From Vreelandella sulfidaeris (GTDB lineage: Bacteria; Pseudomonadota; Gammaproteobacteria; Pseudomonadales; Halomonadaceae), in contig AP019514.1 of assembly GCA_007182875.1 (NCBI GenBank), forward strand, positions 3,906,001 through 3,970,000: DNA of 64,000 bases. The letters are read 5' to 3'. The notes beneath the pieces were generated by a model. The model saw only the letters and a program-made list of their open reading frames with translations. It made no database searches and was not told where the DNA came from. This document shows positions 48,304 to 58,745 of this stretch, piece by piece (position 1 is the stretch's first letter; each line of letters begins with the position of its first letter). Both the position numbers and the translations under genes were made by a program.

Positions 48304-50408
48304 ATGCATTTCCGTTCGTTACGCTCTTTCGTCGTCGCACTTGCTGGCCCCTGTCTGCTCGCTATTGTGGCTGCTTTAGTGATCTATAATCTGTTTGCAG
48401 CGGCACGCACCCAACAAACAGTCGATGAGCACACCGGCGCATTAGTGGAAAGTGCATTGAATGCTCGCCTTGATGCCATTGCCGAGGCAGAAGGCGAGCG
48501 TATTCAACGCGAACTAAACAACGCCATGACAATCGCCAACCAGCTGGCGACCACCAACGCACTGATGGGTATGGAGGACGAAGAGGGCCAGCGCTCGCTT
48601 TACCTTAGCCGTCGCCAGTTGTCGAACTTGGTACGCCAAACCGTAGCTGAAAACCCTGCACTGCTTGATGCATTTATTGGCTGGGAACCGAATGCCTTTG
48701 GGGATGATGATCGATACGTCGGCGATGAACGCTATGGCCATGATGGCAGTGGTCGCTTTATGCCTTGGTGGTACCGCACTGACGACGGAACGCTGGCGGT
48801 GCTACCGTTGGGCGACACTATGGAGAGTGATGAGCGTCTTCCCAGCGGCGTACGGGAAGGCGAATACTACCTTGCCCCCGAGAAACTCTGGCTCCCTGCA
48901 TTATCGACCCTGCCGCTTATGATTACGATGGTGTAACACAACTGGTCACTTCCTTTAACGCCCCTATTATCGTGGATGGCGAGTTTCATGGTGTCGCAGG
49001 AGTCGACCTCGCCCTTAATTTTATACAAACCCTGCTAAGCGATGCCAACCAAGCACTTTACGACGGTGCGGGGCGCATGGCGCTTGTCGCTGGAAGCGGA
49101 GGACTGGTAGCCGATACGGCGAATGAAGAGGATTTGGGCTTACCTGCCAGCGATGCTCTAAGCGACACCATCCTGGCCGGTATTCGCGAAGCATCAGAGC
49201 AAGGCAGCCTGCAAAGCAGCATTAACGATGGTCTACTACAGCGCTATCAGCCTATTACCATTGGCGATACCCGCCAACCCTGGGTACTGGTTCTCCAGCT
49301 CCCTGAACACGTAGCGCTTGCAGAGCTAAGTGCGCTACAAGCAGTACTCGGCGAGCAACGTCAGCAAAACACGCTGGGCATGACCGCAGTAGGGCTACTG
49401 CTAGCATTAATTGGCGTTATAGCGCTGTGGTTGATCGGCGGACGAATCGCTCGTCCTCTCAAGCGGCTCGCTGACCGCATGGAAGAGATTGCTTCGGGTA
49501 GCGGTGACCTAACCCAACGATTGCCGGTTCATGGGCGAGATGAAAGCGCCGCGGTGGCTGAACAATTCAATGCCTTTGCAGAAAAAATCCAGGCCATTCT
49601 GCTGGACGTTCGCCGCAGCAGCGAAGCGGTCAATCACGCCGCCACTGAAATTACTCAAGGTGGGCAAGACCTCTCGCGGCGTACTGAACAGGCTGCCGCT
49701 AGCCTTCAGCAAACTTCCTCTGCTATGGAAGAGATCAGCAGCACCGTTAGCCACACCACTCACGCCTCCGAAGAAGCTAGCGGGCTTTCCCAAACCGCCT
49801 CACAGTTGGCTTCCCGCACCAACAATGCTTTTGAGCAGGTAGTGGCTACTATGGATGACATACAAGCGACCTCCGGTGAGATTCAAAGCATTGTCAGCGT
49901 AATTGACGGCATCGCCTTCCAAACCAATCTGCTCGCCCTGAACGCCTCGGTGGAAGCCGCGCGGGCTGGCGAACATGGCCGTGGTTTTGCAGTGGTCGCC
50001 GACGAAGTTCGCAAATTAGCTTCACGCAGTAGCGAAGCTGCCAAAGATATCCGCCAACGTATTGATACCTCGACGGGCAAGGTTGAAAGCGGTACTCAAA
50101 TGGTTCGCGATGCCGAAGCAGCCATGCATGAGCTTGCTCAAAGCGTCATGCGAGTATCCCAGATGCTTGGCGATATCAGTACGGCCGCCAGAGAGCAGAA
50201 CGAGGGGATCAGCCAGGTGAGCATTGCAGTGACCGACTTGGATCAAATGACTCAGCAAAACGCCGCACTTGTAGAGGAATCGACAACCGCCGCTGAGCAG
50301 CTAAACAATCAAGCGGACCGGCTCGCCGAACTAGTGGGTGGCTTTACGCTTGAGAAAGGAAGCAGCCAGAGCAACCATCAACTGCCGGCTCCCGCAATAG
50401 CTAAATAA
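48304..50408 (+). CDS. Methyl-accepting chemotaxis protein, second of a pair (frameshifted)
   Basis: About 701 residues. Helix one is [22 protein letters not shown]; the periplasmic Cache-type domain has [33 protein letters not shown] and, after the indel near 48885, [19 protein letters not shown]. Helix two is [24 protein letters not shown] then follows, and a signalling domain with [20 protein letters not shown], nearly identical to its neighbour. The [16 protein letters not shown] pocket differs from the YDPRQRPWY pocket of the first receptor, so the two probably sense different ligands from one transcript. Confidence 0.93.
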
Positions 50409-50415
50409 TGAACGT

Positions 50416-51342
50416 TTAAGGAATCGGCGGTAACGGAATATCGTCGCTGCGCTTAGCCCCAGCGGTCATTTCACGGCAAAGGCGTAGAAATTCACGTATC
50501 CCCGTCGTGAGGTATTTATGGCGATGCCAGATAAACGTGAATTGACGCTTTAGATCCAACTCCGGCGTCGGCAGCGGTACCAAGCTGCCACGCCGGAAGG
50601 CATCGCGCAGCGCTAAGCGCGAGACGCAGCCAATGCCCAGCCCTGACTCCACGGCGCGTTTAATACCTTCCGTATGTTCTAGCTCTAGCAGAGTGTTAAA
50701 CCGGCTGCGGCGATGGCGGGCAGCGTGCTCTAGCGTCATACGTGTGCCCGAGCCCTCTTCGCGCATGATCCAGTCTTCACGCAGCAGTTGTTCAAGCTCA
50801 AGGTGCTCACGACCTGCCAGTGGATGGCGCGGCGAGCAGAACACGCACAGCTCATCCTCCACCCACGGCTGACTGATGATCATCTCATCGTCGCACTGCC
50901 CTTCAATCAATCCTAAATCCAGCGAATGTTGGCGCACGCTTTCGATGATATGGCGCGTATTGCGCACCGCCAAGCGCACACGGCTACCGGGGTGACGTTG
51001 CATAAAGTCGCTGATGAGTAACGTAGCCAAGTAGTTACCAATGGTCAGCGTGGCACCTACATCAAGCGACCCAACCCCCTGCTGGCCGCGCAAGAGTTCC
51101 TCGATCTCCTCACCTCGGTCGAGTAGTGCGACCGCTTTGGGCAACAGCTGAAAACCCAGCGCGTTGAGCTTTAAGCGCTTACCGATGCGGTCCAACAATT
51201 GGCAGTCGAACTGCCGCTCAAGTTCAGCAAGCGCCGTGCTTGTCGCCGACTGGGACATGGCCAACGCTCGCGCCGCATGGGAGACGCTCTCATGCTGAGC
51301 AACCGCCACAAAGACTTCCAACTGTCGCAAGGTGTAGTGCAT
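50416..51342 (-). CDS. finR: LysR-family regulator, FinR-like
   Basis: An intact 308-residue LysR regulator. The N-terminal winged helix is LRQLEVFVAVAQHESVSHAARALAMSQ; the effector domain includes VGATLTIGNYLATLLISDF and the C-terminal GLGIGCVSRLALRDAF. It is divergent from fpr across 179 bp, the finR-fprA arrangement known in Pseudomonas, where FinR activates ferredoxin-NADP reductase under oxidative or sulfite stress. A good palindromic LysR site lies between the two genes. The symbol rests on context and general similarity. Confidence 0.8.
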   Translation of the reverse strand: MHYTLRQLEVFVAVAQHESVSHAARALAMSQSATSTALAELERQFDCQLLDRIGKRLKLNALGFQLLPKAVALLDRGEEIEELLRGQQGVGSLDVGATLTIGNYLATLLISDFMQRHPGSRVRLAVRNTRHIIESVRQHSLDLGLIEGQCDDEMIISQPWVEDELCVFCSPRHPLAGREHLELEQLLREDWIMREEGSGTRMTLEHAARHRRSRFNTLLELEHTEGIKRAVESGLGIGCVSRLALRDAFRRGSLVPLPTPELDLKRQFTFIWHRHKYLTTGIREFLRLCREMTAGAKRSDDIPLPPIP

Positions 51343-51366
51343 AAAATCTGACCTATCATTGATCTA

Positions 51367-51383
51367 TATCTGTTTTTCAGATA
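51367..51383. promoter_or_regulatory. LysR-type operator between finR and fpr
   Basis: TATCTG-TTTTT-CAGATA is a perfect 6-bp-arm palindrome containing the T-N11-A motif. A further CAGATA half-site lies at 51409-51414. The expected binder is the adjacent FinR-like protein. Confidence 0.65.
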
Positions 51384-51521
51384 AGTGTTATCAATATAAT
51401 TCGCTTAACAGATATACCATCCTTTGCTTAGACTTGCTGGAAACATATTTAATCATTTTTATTCTTTTTAAGAATATGATCGATGCGGTTTTGGGCCAGC
51501 GTCGGCTAACGGAGAAATGGC

Positions 51522-52298
51522 ATGAGTAAGTTTGCTCTGGAAGAAGTGCTTAGCGTTCACCACTGGAACGATACCCTGTTCAGCTTCCGCACTACCCGCG
51601 AGCGCAGCCTGCGCTTCAAAACCGGTCAGTTTGTGATGATTGGTCTGGAGGTGAATGGCAAGCCGCTGATGCGCGCTTACTCGATTGCCAGCCCCAACTA
51701 CGAAGACCACCTTGAGTTCTTTAGCATCAAAGTACCTGACGGCCCGCTGACGTCACGCCTTCAACACCTGAAAGTAGGCGATCAGATTATGGTCAGCCGT
51801 AAGCCCACCGGCACGCTAGTGACCGACGACCTACTACCCGGTCGAAATCTGTATATGCTCTCGACCGGCACTGGTTTGGCACCGTTTATGAGCCTGATTC
51901 AGGACCCTGAGGTTTATGAACGTTACGAGAAAGTAGTATTAGTGCATGGTGTCCGTGAAGTCTCTGAGTTGGCCTATGCGGACTTCATCACCAAAGAACT
52001 TCCGGCGCATGAGTATTTGGGCGAAGATATCACAGAAAAATTGGTTTACTACCCAACCGTTACCCGTGAAGAGTTTCACACGATGGGACGTCTGACCGAC
52101 CATATCCGTTCAGGCAAACTATTTGAAGATACGGGCTTGCCGCCTATCGACCCACGCCAAGACCGTGCCATGATCTGCGGTAGCCCCGCCATGCTGGACG
52201 ATACCAGCGCACTGTTAGACGAGCTGGGCCTTAATATCTCTCCGCGTATGGGCGAGCCGGGCGACTACGTAATTGAACGCGCTTTCGTCGAAAAGTAA
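51522..52298 (+). CDS. fpr: Ferredoxin--NADP reductase
   Basis: An intact 258-residue flavoprotein of the bacterial subclass I FPR type. FAD motif RAYSIASPNYEDHLEFFSI, NADP region MLSTGTGLAPFMSLIQD, and MICGSPAMLDD. The C-terminus YVIERAFVEK (aromatic replaced by a short extension) is that of Azotobacter/Pseudomonas FprA. It transfers electrons between NADPH and ferredoxin or flavodoxin, supporting iron-sulfur repair and redox stress defence. It is probably regulated by FinR. Confidence 0.95.
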   Translation: MSKFALEEVLSVHHWNDTLFSFRTTRERSLRFKTGQFVMIGLEVNGKPLMRAYSIASPNYEDHLEFFSIKVPDGPLTSRLQHLKVGDQIMVSRKPTGTLVTDDLLPGRNLYMLSTGTGLAPFMSLIQDPEVYERYEKVVLVHGVREVSELAYADFITKELPAHEYLGEDITEKLVYYPTVTREEFHTMGRLTDHIRSGKLFEDTGLPPIDPRQDRAMICGSPAMLDDTSALLDELGLNISPRMGEPGDYVIERAFVEK

Positions 52299-52319
52299 GT
52301 TAACCGCTAGCCATTAAAA

Positions 52320-52363
52320 ACCCCCGCTAATCGGTTTGAGGATATAAACCGGTTAGCGGGGGT
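52320..52363. terminator. Bidirectional terminator between fpr and glnK
   Basis: An 18-bp stem with one G-T pair (52320-52337 with 52346-52363) has an A-run before and a T-run after. It serves both fpr (plus) and the downstream glnK copy (minus). Confidence 0.92.
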
Positions 52364-52382
52364 TTGTGCTATGGCATGATGC

Positions 52383-52760
<378 letters not shown>

Positions 52761-52826
52761 TTATTCGGCTGCTGGTGTCGTAACCGTTAACCGCTGACAA
52801 ATAGCATACACCGCTATCGGCAGAGA

Positions 52827-52856
52827 ATAAAAAAGCCTCCCCACTAAGGGGGAGGC
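52827..52856 (-). terminator. Terminator of glnK-amtB
   Basis: A perfect 8-bp GC stem (52835-52842 with 52849-52856) is followed on the minus strand by TTTTTTATTC, 38 nt past the amtB stop. Confidence 0.9.
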
Positions 52857-52893
52857 CAGACAGAGCACACCAGCTCACTTAATCAGCATCACA

Positions 52894-54139
52894 TTACTTT
52901 TTAATTCCAAATTCAGGGTAGGCTTCGAGACCACATTCAGCGATATCAACGCCTTCATACTCTTCTTCTTCGCTAACCCGGATACCCATGATGGCTTTCA
53001 GGATCAACCACACCACCAGACTTGCCAGGAACACCCAGCCGAAGATACCGACGATACCGATGAGCTGCGCACCAAAAGATGCACCGTCGTTAGTCAACGG
53101 TACCGCCAGCACACCCCAGATACCAACAACACCGTGAACAGAGATCGCACCAACCGGATCGTCCAGTTTTACCTTATCAAGGGTCACGATGGCAGCGACG
53201 ACGATGATGCCGCCCACTGCACCAATAATCGTGGCGCCCAGTGCGGTCGGAGAGAGCGGATCAGCGGTGATGGCGACCAGGCCTGCCAGCGCGCCGTTCA
53301 GTGCCATGGTCAGGTCAGCTTTACGGAACCACAGTTTGGCCAGAATCAGTGCTGCAATAACACCACCTGCGGCCGCCGCGTTGGTATTTACAAACACTTG
53401 CGCCACGTTGTTAGCAGAATCGACGGCCGCCAGCTTGAGTTCAGAGCCACCGTTAAAGCCGAACCAACCCATCCACAGAATGAAAGTACCCAGCGTTGCC
53501 AGCGGCATGTTGGCACCAGGAATGGCATGGATAGAACCGTCTTTGCCATATTTGCCTTTACGCGGACCTAGCACAATCACCCCTGCTAGTGCCGCTGCTG
53601 CACCGGCAAGGTGCACAATGCCTGAGCCCGCGTAATCAGAGTAACCAACTTCAGACAACCAACCGCCGCCCCAAGTCCAGTAACCAGACACAGGATAGAT
53701 AAACGCAGTCATTACCACAGCAAAGGCCAGGAATGCCCATAGTTTCATGCGCTCAGCAACGGCACCCGACACAATCGACATGGCGGTGGCGACGAACACA
53801 ACCTGGAAGAAGAAGTCAGAACGCATTGAGTAGTAGGGGCGTCATCGCCGCCTGCGGTCACCGCATCAGCACTATTCTCAGCGCCAATCAAGAAACCCAG
53901 ATTAGGTAAAAGCCGCCAGCACTGCTGGAGTACATGATGTAGTAGCCCACCAGCAGGTACATGGTGCAGGCGATCGCAAATAGCGCGATGTTTTTGGTAA
54001 GGATCTCTGCGGTGTTTTTGGAGCGTACCAAGCCCGCTTCCAACATGGAGAAGCCTGCGGCCATCCACATCACAAGCACGCCGCAAATTAGAAAGTAGAA
54101 CGTATCGAGCGCGTAGCTCAAATCAGCTAACTCATTCAT
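52894..54139 (-). CDS. amtB: Ammonium transporter AmtB (frameshifted)
   Basis: About 415 residues with eleven expected helices. It starts MNELADLSYALDTFYFLICG at 54139 without a cleavable signal. Conserved segments are GFSMLEAGLVRSKN, FFFQVVFVATAMSIVSGAVAER, the pore histidines in GSGIVHLAGAAAALAG and GAISVHGVVGIWG, and WMGWFGFNGGSEL. Indels near 53905 and 53837 split the segment GGFLPNLGFLIGAENSADAV to DDAPYYSMRSD. AmtB conducts ammonia and is gated by GlnK, whose gene precedes it by 72 nt. Confidence 0.94.
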
Positions 54140-54211
54140 GAGGTGTTCCCCGTTATTCTATGAGAAGTTATACGCAAAAAAAGGCGCTGCAGCCTGTTCG
54201 CGTGGCGTCCG

Positions 54212-54580
<369 letters not shown>

Positions 54581-54628
54581 CTAGATTGGTAGCGGCACAG
54601 CCGCCAGAATAAGCACCTGAACCGATAA

Positions 54629-54644
54629 TGCGCATACCGTGCCA
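54629..54644 (-). promoter_or_regulatory. Sigma-54 promoter of glnK-amtB
   Basis: The minus strand reads TGGCACGGTATGCGCA: a perfect TGGCACG -24 element and the invariant GC at -12. The start is near 54619, about 70 nt before the glnK ATG. The 355-bp glnK-ubiK gap holds this, the NtrC site and presumably an unrecognised ubiK promoter. Confidence 0.8.
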
Positions 54645-54740
54645 GCTGACTTTTTTTAAATAAAAATCAGTCAATTAAGTAAAAATCAAAGCCCCTTTCC
54701 ACGCTCACTCTCATCAAACCAAACTCCACCACACCGCTAT

Positions 54741-54757
54741 TGCACCAAAAAAGAGCA
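54741..54757. promoter_or_regulatory. NtrC-like site upstream of glnK-amtB
   Basis: TGCACCAAAAAAGAGCA matches 13 of 17 positions of TGCACTAAAATGGTGCA (hand count). It is centred about 130 bp upstream of the predicted sigma-54 start. Confidence 0.6.
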
Positions 54758-54905
54758 ACATAAAATGTTGACCGCTCTATTTCGATGCAAACCACTCGCC
54801 AAGCAGTAAATCCATTCGGCGCATGCGAATTTGCCAACTGTTGCGTATCCCTTACGGGTAAGCGTTTTTATATTCATTTAGCTAGTAATCAAGGAGAGAG
54901 CAGCT

Positions 54906-55263
54906 ATGGCCCCTCAAGACCGCATCAGCCGACTGGCCCAGCAGATTGGCGATCGCTTACAGAACGCCTCGCAGGCGCCGGAAGATATTCAAAAGGCGTG
55001 CAGCAAGTTGTGCGCGGTGCGTTTGACCGCTTAGAACTTGTCTCAAGGGAAGATTTCGATATTTTAATGGACGTATTGCAGCGCACGCGTTCACGGGTAG
55101 AGGCGCTAGAGCGTCAGGTTGCGACACTTGAAGCCACGGTAGAAGCTTCTACTGCTCCCACTGCCACCCCGCTAGAAGCAGAAGTACCGCCGGTGCCTAC
55201 CCCGAGCCAGATACAGATACAGATACAGATACAGATACAGAAAAGAAGAATAAGCCCACTTAA
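54906..55263 (+). CDS. ubiK: UbiK-like accessory factor of ubiquinone synthesis, BMFP family (frameshifted)
   Basis: About 119 residues. MAPQDRISRLAQQIGDRL, then (after adding one A near 54991) KGVQQVVRGAFDRLELVSRE, and a coiled coil FDILMDVLQRTRSRVEALERQVATLEATV typical of the YqiC/BMFP family. UbiK interacts with UbiJ in aerobic ubiquinone synthesis. The C-terminal tail crosses a hexanucleotide repeat; with one C added to the CCCC run near 55200 it reads EPDTDTDTDTDTDTEKKNKPT and stops at 55263, which is better than the Gln-Ile run of the raw frame. Confidence 0.82.
55208..55240. repeat. CAGATA hexanucleotide repeat in the ubiK tail
   Basis: Five tandem copies of CAGATA plus CAG. In the corrected frame they encode an Asp-Thr repeat in the disordered tail. 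Copy-number changes would keep the frame. Confidence 0.85.
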
Positions 55264-55343
55264 CACTTCCGCCTCATTAACAGCAGCAATAGGTTAATGC
55301 CCTATTGCTGCATGGATTAGCGTTAACTGGATAAACTATAAAC

Positions 55344-55362
55344 ACGAATCACTATCATTGAC
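55344..55362 (+). promoter_or_regulatory. Candidate Fur box upstream of the first TonB receptor
   Basis: ACGAATCACTATCATTGAC matches 11 of 19 positions of the Fur consensus GATAATGATAATCATTATC by hand count; the ATCATT core is intact. It lies 61 nt before the receptor start. Confidence 0.45.
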
Positions 55363-55422
55363 TTTATGTTTCCTGGTGATACTCTCCGCCTACTCACCCT
55401 TATTGTTCGCGGACTGATCCCC

Positions 55423-57539
55423 ATGTATGTTTTGCACTCCTTACCTACTTCACTTATTGGTACCGGGCTACTGCTGTGCTCTCCAGTAGCGTTTTCGCCC
55501 AAGAAATGACCTCTAGCGCAAACGCCGACGACACTATGGTCGTGGTTGGATCCCGCACGCCCACTCAAATCAGTCAAATTCCCGGCGCTGTTTGGGTGAT
55601 TGACAAAGAGATGCTGCAACAGCAGACCCGCAATGGTGCAGACCTAAAGACAGCATTGGGGCGTCTGGTGCCGGGGCTGGATCTGGCGCCGCAAGGGCGC
55701 ACCAATTATGGGCAGAACATGCGAGGTCGGGGCGTGCAGGTGCTTATCGATGGTGTATCGCTGAACAGTTCGCGAGGGCTTTCCCGTCAATTCGATGCCA
55801 TTGATCCCTTCAATATTGAGCGTGTGGAAGTGCTTTCTGGCGCCAGCAGCCTGTATGGCGGCGGTGCTACGGGTGGCTTGATCAATATTATTACCCGCAA
55901 AGGCGAGGAAGGCCTGAACTGGCGTACCGAAGCGGGCATCACCACTGGCTTCAATAGCAGCGATGACATGGATCGGCGCCTGTCACAATCGATCAGCGGC
56001 GGCAATGAGCGGGTTCAAGGCTATCTGGGCACTGCCATTGGTGACAACGGGCGCCACTATGACGGTAGCGGCCAGGAAATCTTCCCCGATATCGCCCAGA
56101 CCGACCTGCAGGACAATCGTAGCATTGATGTATTGGGCAACCTCTCTTTCCGTTTGACCGATGAACAGAGCCTGGAACTGGGCGCCCAGCTGTACCGTTC
56201 AGGCTTCGAAGGTGATCGAGGTGTTTACTTTCCCAACCTCGACGCCGCCACGCCCAACTTGAACGATGCCGAGATTCGCGATGGCTACCGCTCACAGCGC
56301 GATCCAGAAACCGACCGTAAGCTCGTCAACGTCAACTATCACCACGCTAACCTGTGGGGACAAAACTTCTACCTGCAGGCGTTTCACCGGGAGGAGGAGT
56401 CCAGCTTTCAGGCATTTCCCTACCCAGTCGCCGACGGCCTGCAGTTTCGCGCCTCACAACAAAACACCGATTTAAGCGGCATCAAAGCGCTGTTTGAATC
56501 GCGCCTGGGTGATGATGTTTCGCTAACTTACGGCCTTGATCTGGATCGTGAAACTTTCGATGCCAGCCAGAAGCTGTTCGATACCGACATATCAGATGCT
56601 TCCGGCGGCCTGGATCAGCAGGCATCGGGGTTGAGCCCCGCTATCCAGGTTATCAAGTGGACGGGCTTTCAGGCTTCGTCCAGGGCGACTGGCAAGCCAC
56701 CCAGGCGCTCAAACTCTCCGCGGGGTTGCGCCAGCAGCACATGGACGTCGAAGTGGATGAATTCCAGGGGATTCCTGGCGGCAAGAATGACTACGAAGCG
56801 ACGCTCTTCAATGCCAGCGCCCTCTTTGATCACCGCAACGGCCACCAGAACTGGCTGCAGTTCAGCCAGGGCTTCGAACTGCCAGACCCCGCCAAATACT
56901 ACGGCAAGAGCCCCGACATAAGTGTCGATAACAACCCCTTATCTGCCATCGAGACGGATCAAGTAGAGCTAGGCTGGCGCTACCAGGGGGGGCAACTGGA
57001 CGGCCCAAACAGCGCTTTACTACGCCTGGTCGGACAAAGCGGTAGAGAACGCCGAAGATTTAAGCGTCAGCGTCGTCGATGAAGAAGCGCGACTTCGGCC
57101 TGGAAAGCGCCGTGACCCGTTACTTCGATAATGGCCTGGAGGCCGGGGTACTCTGCACCTGGTGCGTTCCGAGCAGGAGAACGACCAAGGAGAGTGGGAG
57201 AAGCGTGACGCCCGTTATGCATCGCTCTCTTCCGCCACCGCCTTTATTGGCTGGACGGACTATGTACGTTCGGCTCGCTTGCAGGCCAATCACAATTTCG
57301 ACCTGAAAGACGCTGCCGATAGGAGATCGATGGTAATACCACCCTCGACTTATCGCTCAGCCAGGAAACCGATTTTGGCACCTTAAGCCTGGGAGTGCAG
57401 AACCTGCTGGATGATCAGTACTCCACCGTCTGGGGTCAGCGAGCCGCCATGTTCTATTCGCCCTACTACGGCCCAGAGTACCTCTACGACTACCAGGGCC
57501 GTGGGCGTACTACACCTAAATTGGTCGATGGATTACTGA
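55423..57539 (+). CDS. TonB-dependent siderophore receptor, first copy (frameshifted)
   Basis: About 705 residues. It starts MYVLHSLPTSLIGTGLLLCS at 55423; an indel near 55495 leads into the signal cleavage region AQEMTSS. The plug domain has VVGSRTPTQISQIPGAVWVI, GRLVPGLDLAPQGRTNYGQN and SGASSLYGGGATGGLINIITRKG. Barrel segments continue to LSLGVQNLLDDQYSTVWGQR and, after repair near 57510, an end RGRTYTLNWSMDY. At least six indels are present, the 57020-57330 stretch being the worst. It imports a ferric siderophore across the outer membrane; the ligand is unknown. A Fur box lies upstream and an AraC regulator downstream. Confidence 0.88.
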
Positions 57540-57588
57540 GTGCTGGTTGGCTACTCGCTGATAACAGCTCAAGGGTGAGGTAACGAGG

Positions 57589-58589
57589 ATGGCGACACTC
57601 GGCTCAATAGCGCCGTCTTGCATACCCATTACCACTCATGACCTGCTGGCTATTGGTCAGCGCTTCGGGATCGACTACCGCTTTCCCGAAGCGCCTGACC
57701 TCCCAGCCAGCGCCTTGCGTTGCTCGTGGGCGGGTGATGGATGTCGAGATAGACCCCACACTGCGCGTGACACACTCGGATCTAGACGTCCTACACGCTT
57801 ACGCCTCCACTTCCCGGCGTACTGCGCCGTGGTTTCTCAGCGTGATACTCGAAGGCCGTATTCAAGTCAGTCTCGGGCGCCAGTCGTTTCAGTTGCAAGC
57901 CGGCGACGCCTTCAGTGCACATTTCAACGAGCAGACTGGGCTTGAGGTCTTCCAGCCCGCGCCACAGCGTTTGCGCATCCTAAACGTCTCGCTTCTCGCT
58001 TGCACAGAGCCGCCCACTTTCTCGTCCATTAACTGTTCGCCTATCAATGTTACCCCTCCGGTAACGCCCCTACTGCATACCTGGAAGGTGCCGCAGTTCC
58101 TTATTCATAGTCTGGAGACGGCACTGGCTTCGAACTGGCCAATCGAACGGCAGCGCCTGTTATGGCAAGGCCTAGCACTTCAGTTGTTAGCTCATGGACT
58201 GCCTGTGCCTATCGCTAGCCTTGAGCCCAGCGACGAAAGGGGCGTGGGAAGCATCCCACCGGGCCTCTCCATCGCGATCACCAACGTCTGGAGCGCTTGC
58301 GTCAGCAGCTCGAACACTCCCCAACCAGGATTATCGGCCGAGCAGTTGGCCCGAAATGCCGCGATGAGCCCCTAGCAGCCTACGCACCAAGTTTCAGCGC
58401 TGTTACGGCTGCTCAATCTTCGATTACCTACGCCGTTGTCGCCTGACCCAGGCTCAAGAGTACTTACGCAGAGGGTATAGTGTTCAGCAAACCGCTCACG
58501 CCTGCGGTTATCGCCACGCCACCAATTTTGCCACCGCCTTTAAGCGCGCTTTTGGCATTGCGCCCCATGAAGTACACCATCGCCATTAA
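57589..58589 (+). CDS. AraC-family regulator of siderophore uptake, PchR-like (frameshifted)
   Basis: About 333 residues. It starts MATLGSIAPSCIPITTHDLL. The N-terminal ligand domain has LDVLHAYASTSRRTAPWFLSV, ILEGRIQVSLGRQSFQLQAGD and FQPAPQRLRILNVSLL. The C-terminal double helix-turn-helix is SLRTKFQRCYGCSIFDYLRR then AHACGYRHATNFATAFKRAFG, ending VHHRH at 58589. Indels near 57720 and near 58245-58380 break it. The layout (a regulator between two TonB receptors) matches PchR-type activators that respond to an internalised ferric siderophore. Confidence 0.85.
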
Positions 58590-58691
58590 AAGCCGCAGGG
58601 TTGTTTTTAGAGCGCTAAGTTCCTCTGTTGGACGTTTTTAGCATTACGCATACCCCTTTGTCATTGCGCATACCTTTCCACTGCAATAAAG

Positions 58692-58710
58692 GGCAATAAT
58701 TCTCATTAAC
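58692..58710 (+). promoter_or_regulatory. Candidate Fur box upstream of the second TonB receptor
   Basis: GGCAATAATTCTCATTAAC matches 13 of 19 Fur-consensus positions by hand count, 36 nt before the receptor ATG. Confidence 0.6.
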
Positions 58711-58745
58711 ACAAAGTTAATTGCTTCTTATTGCAGGTGCCTCCC

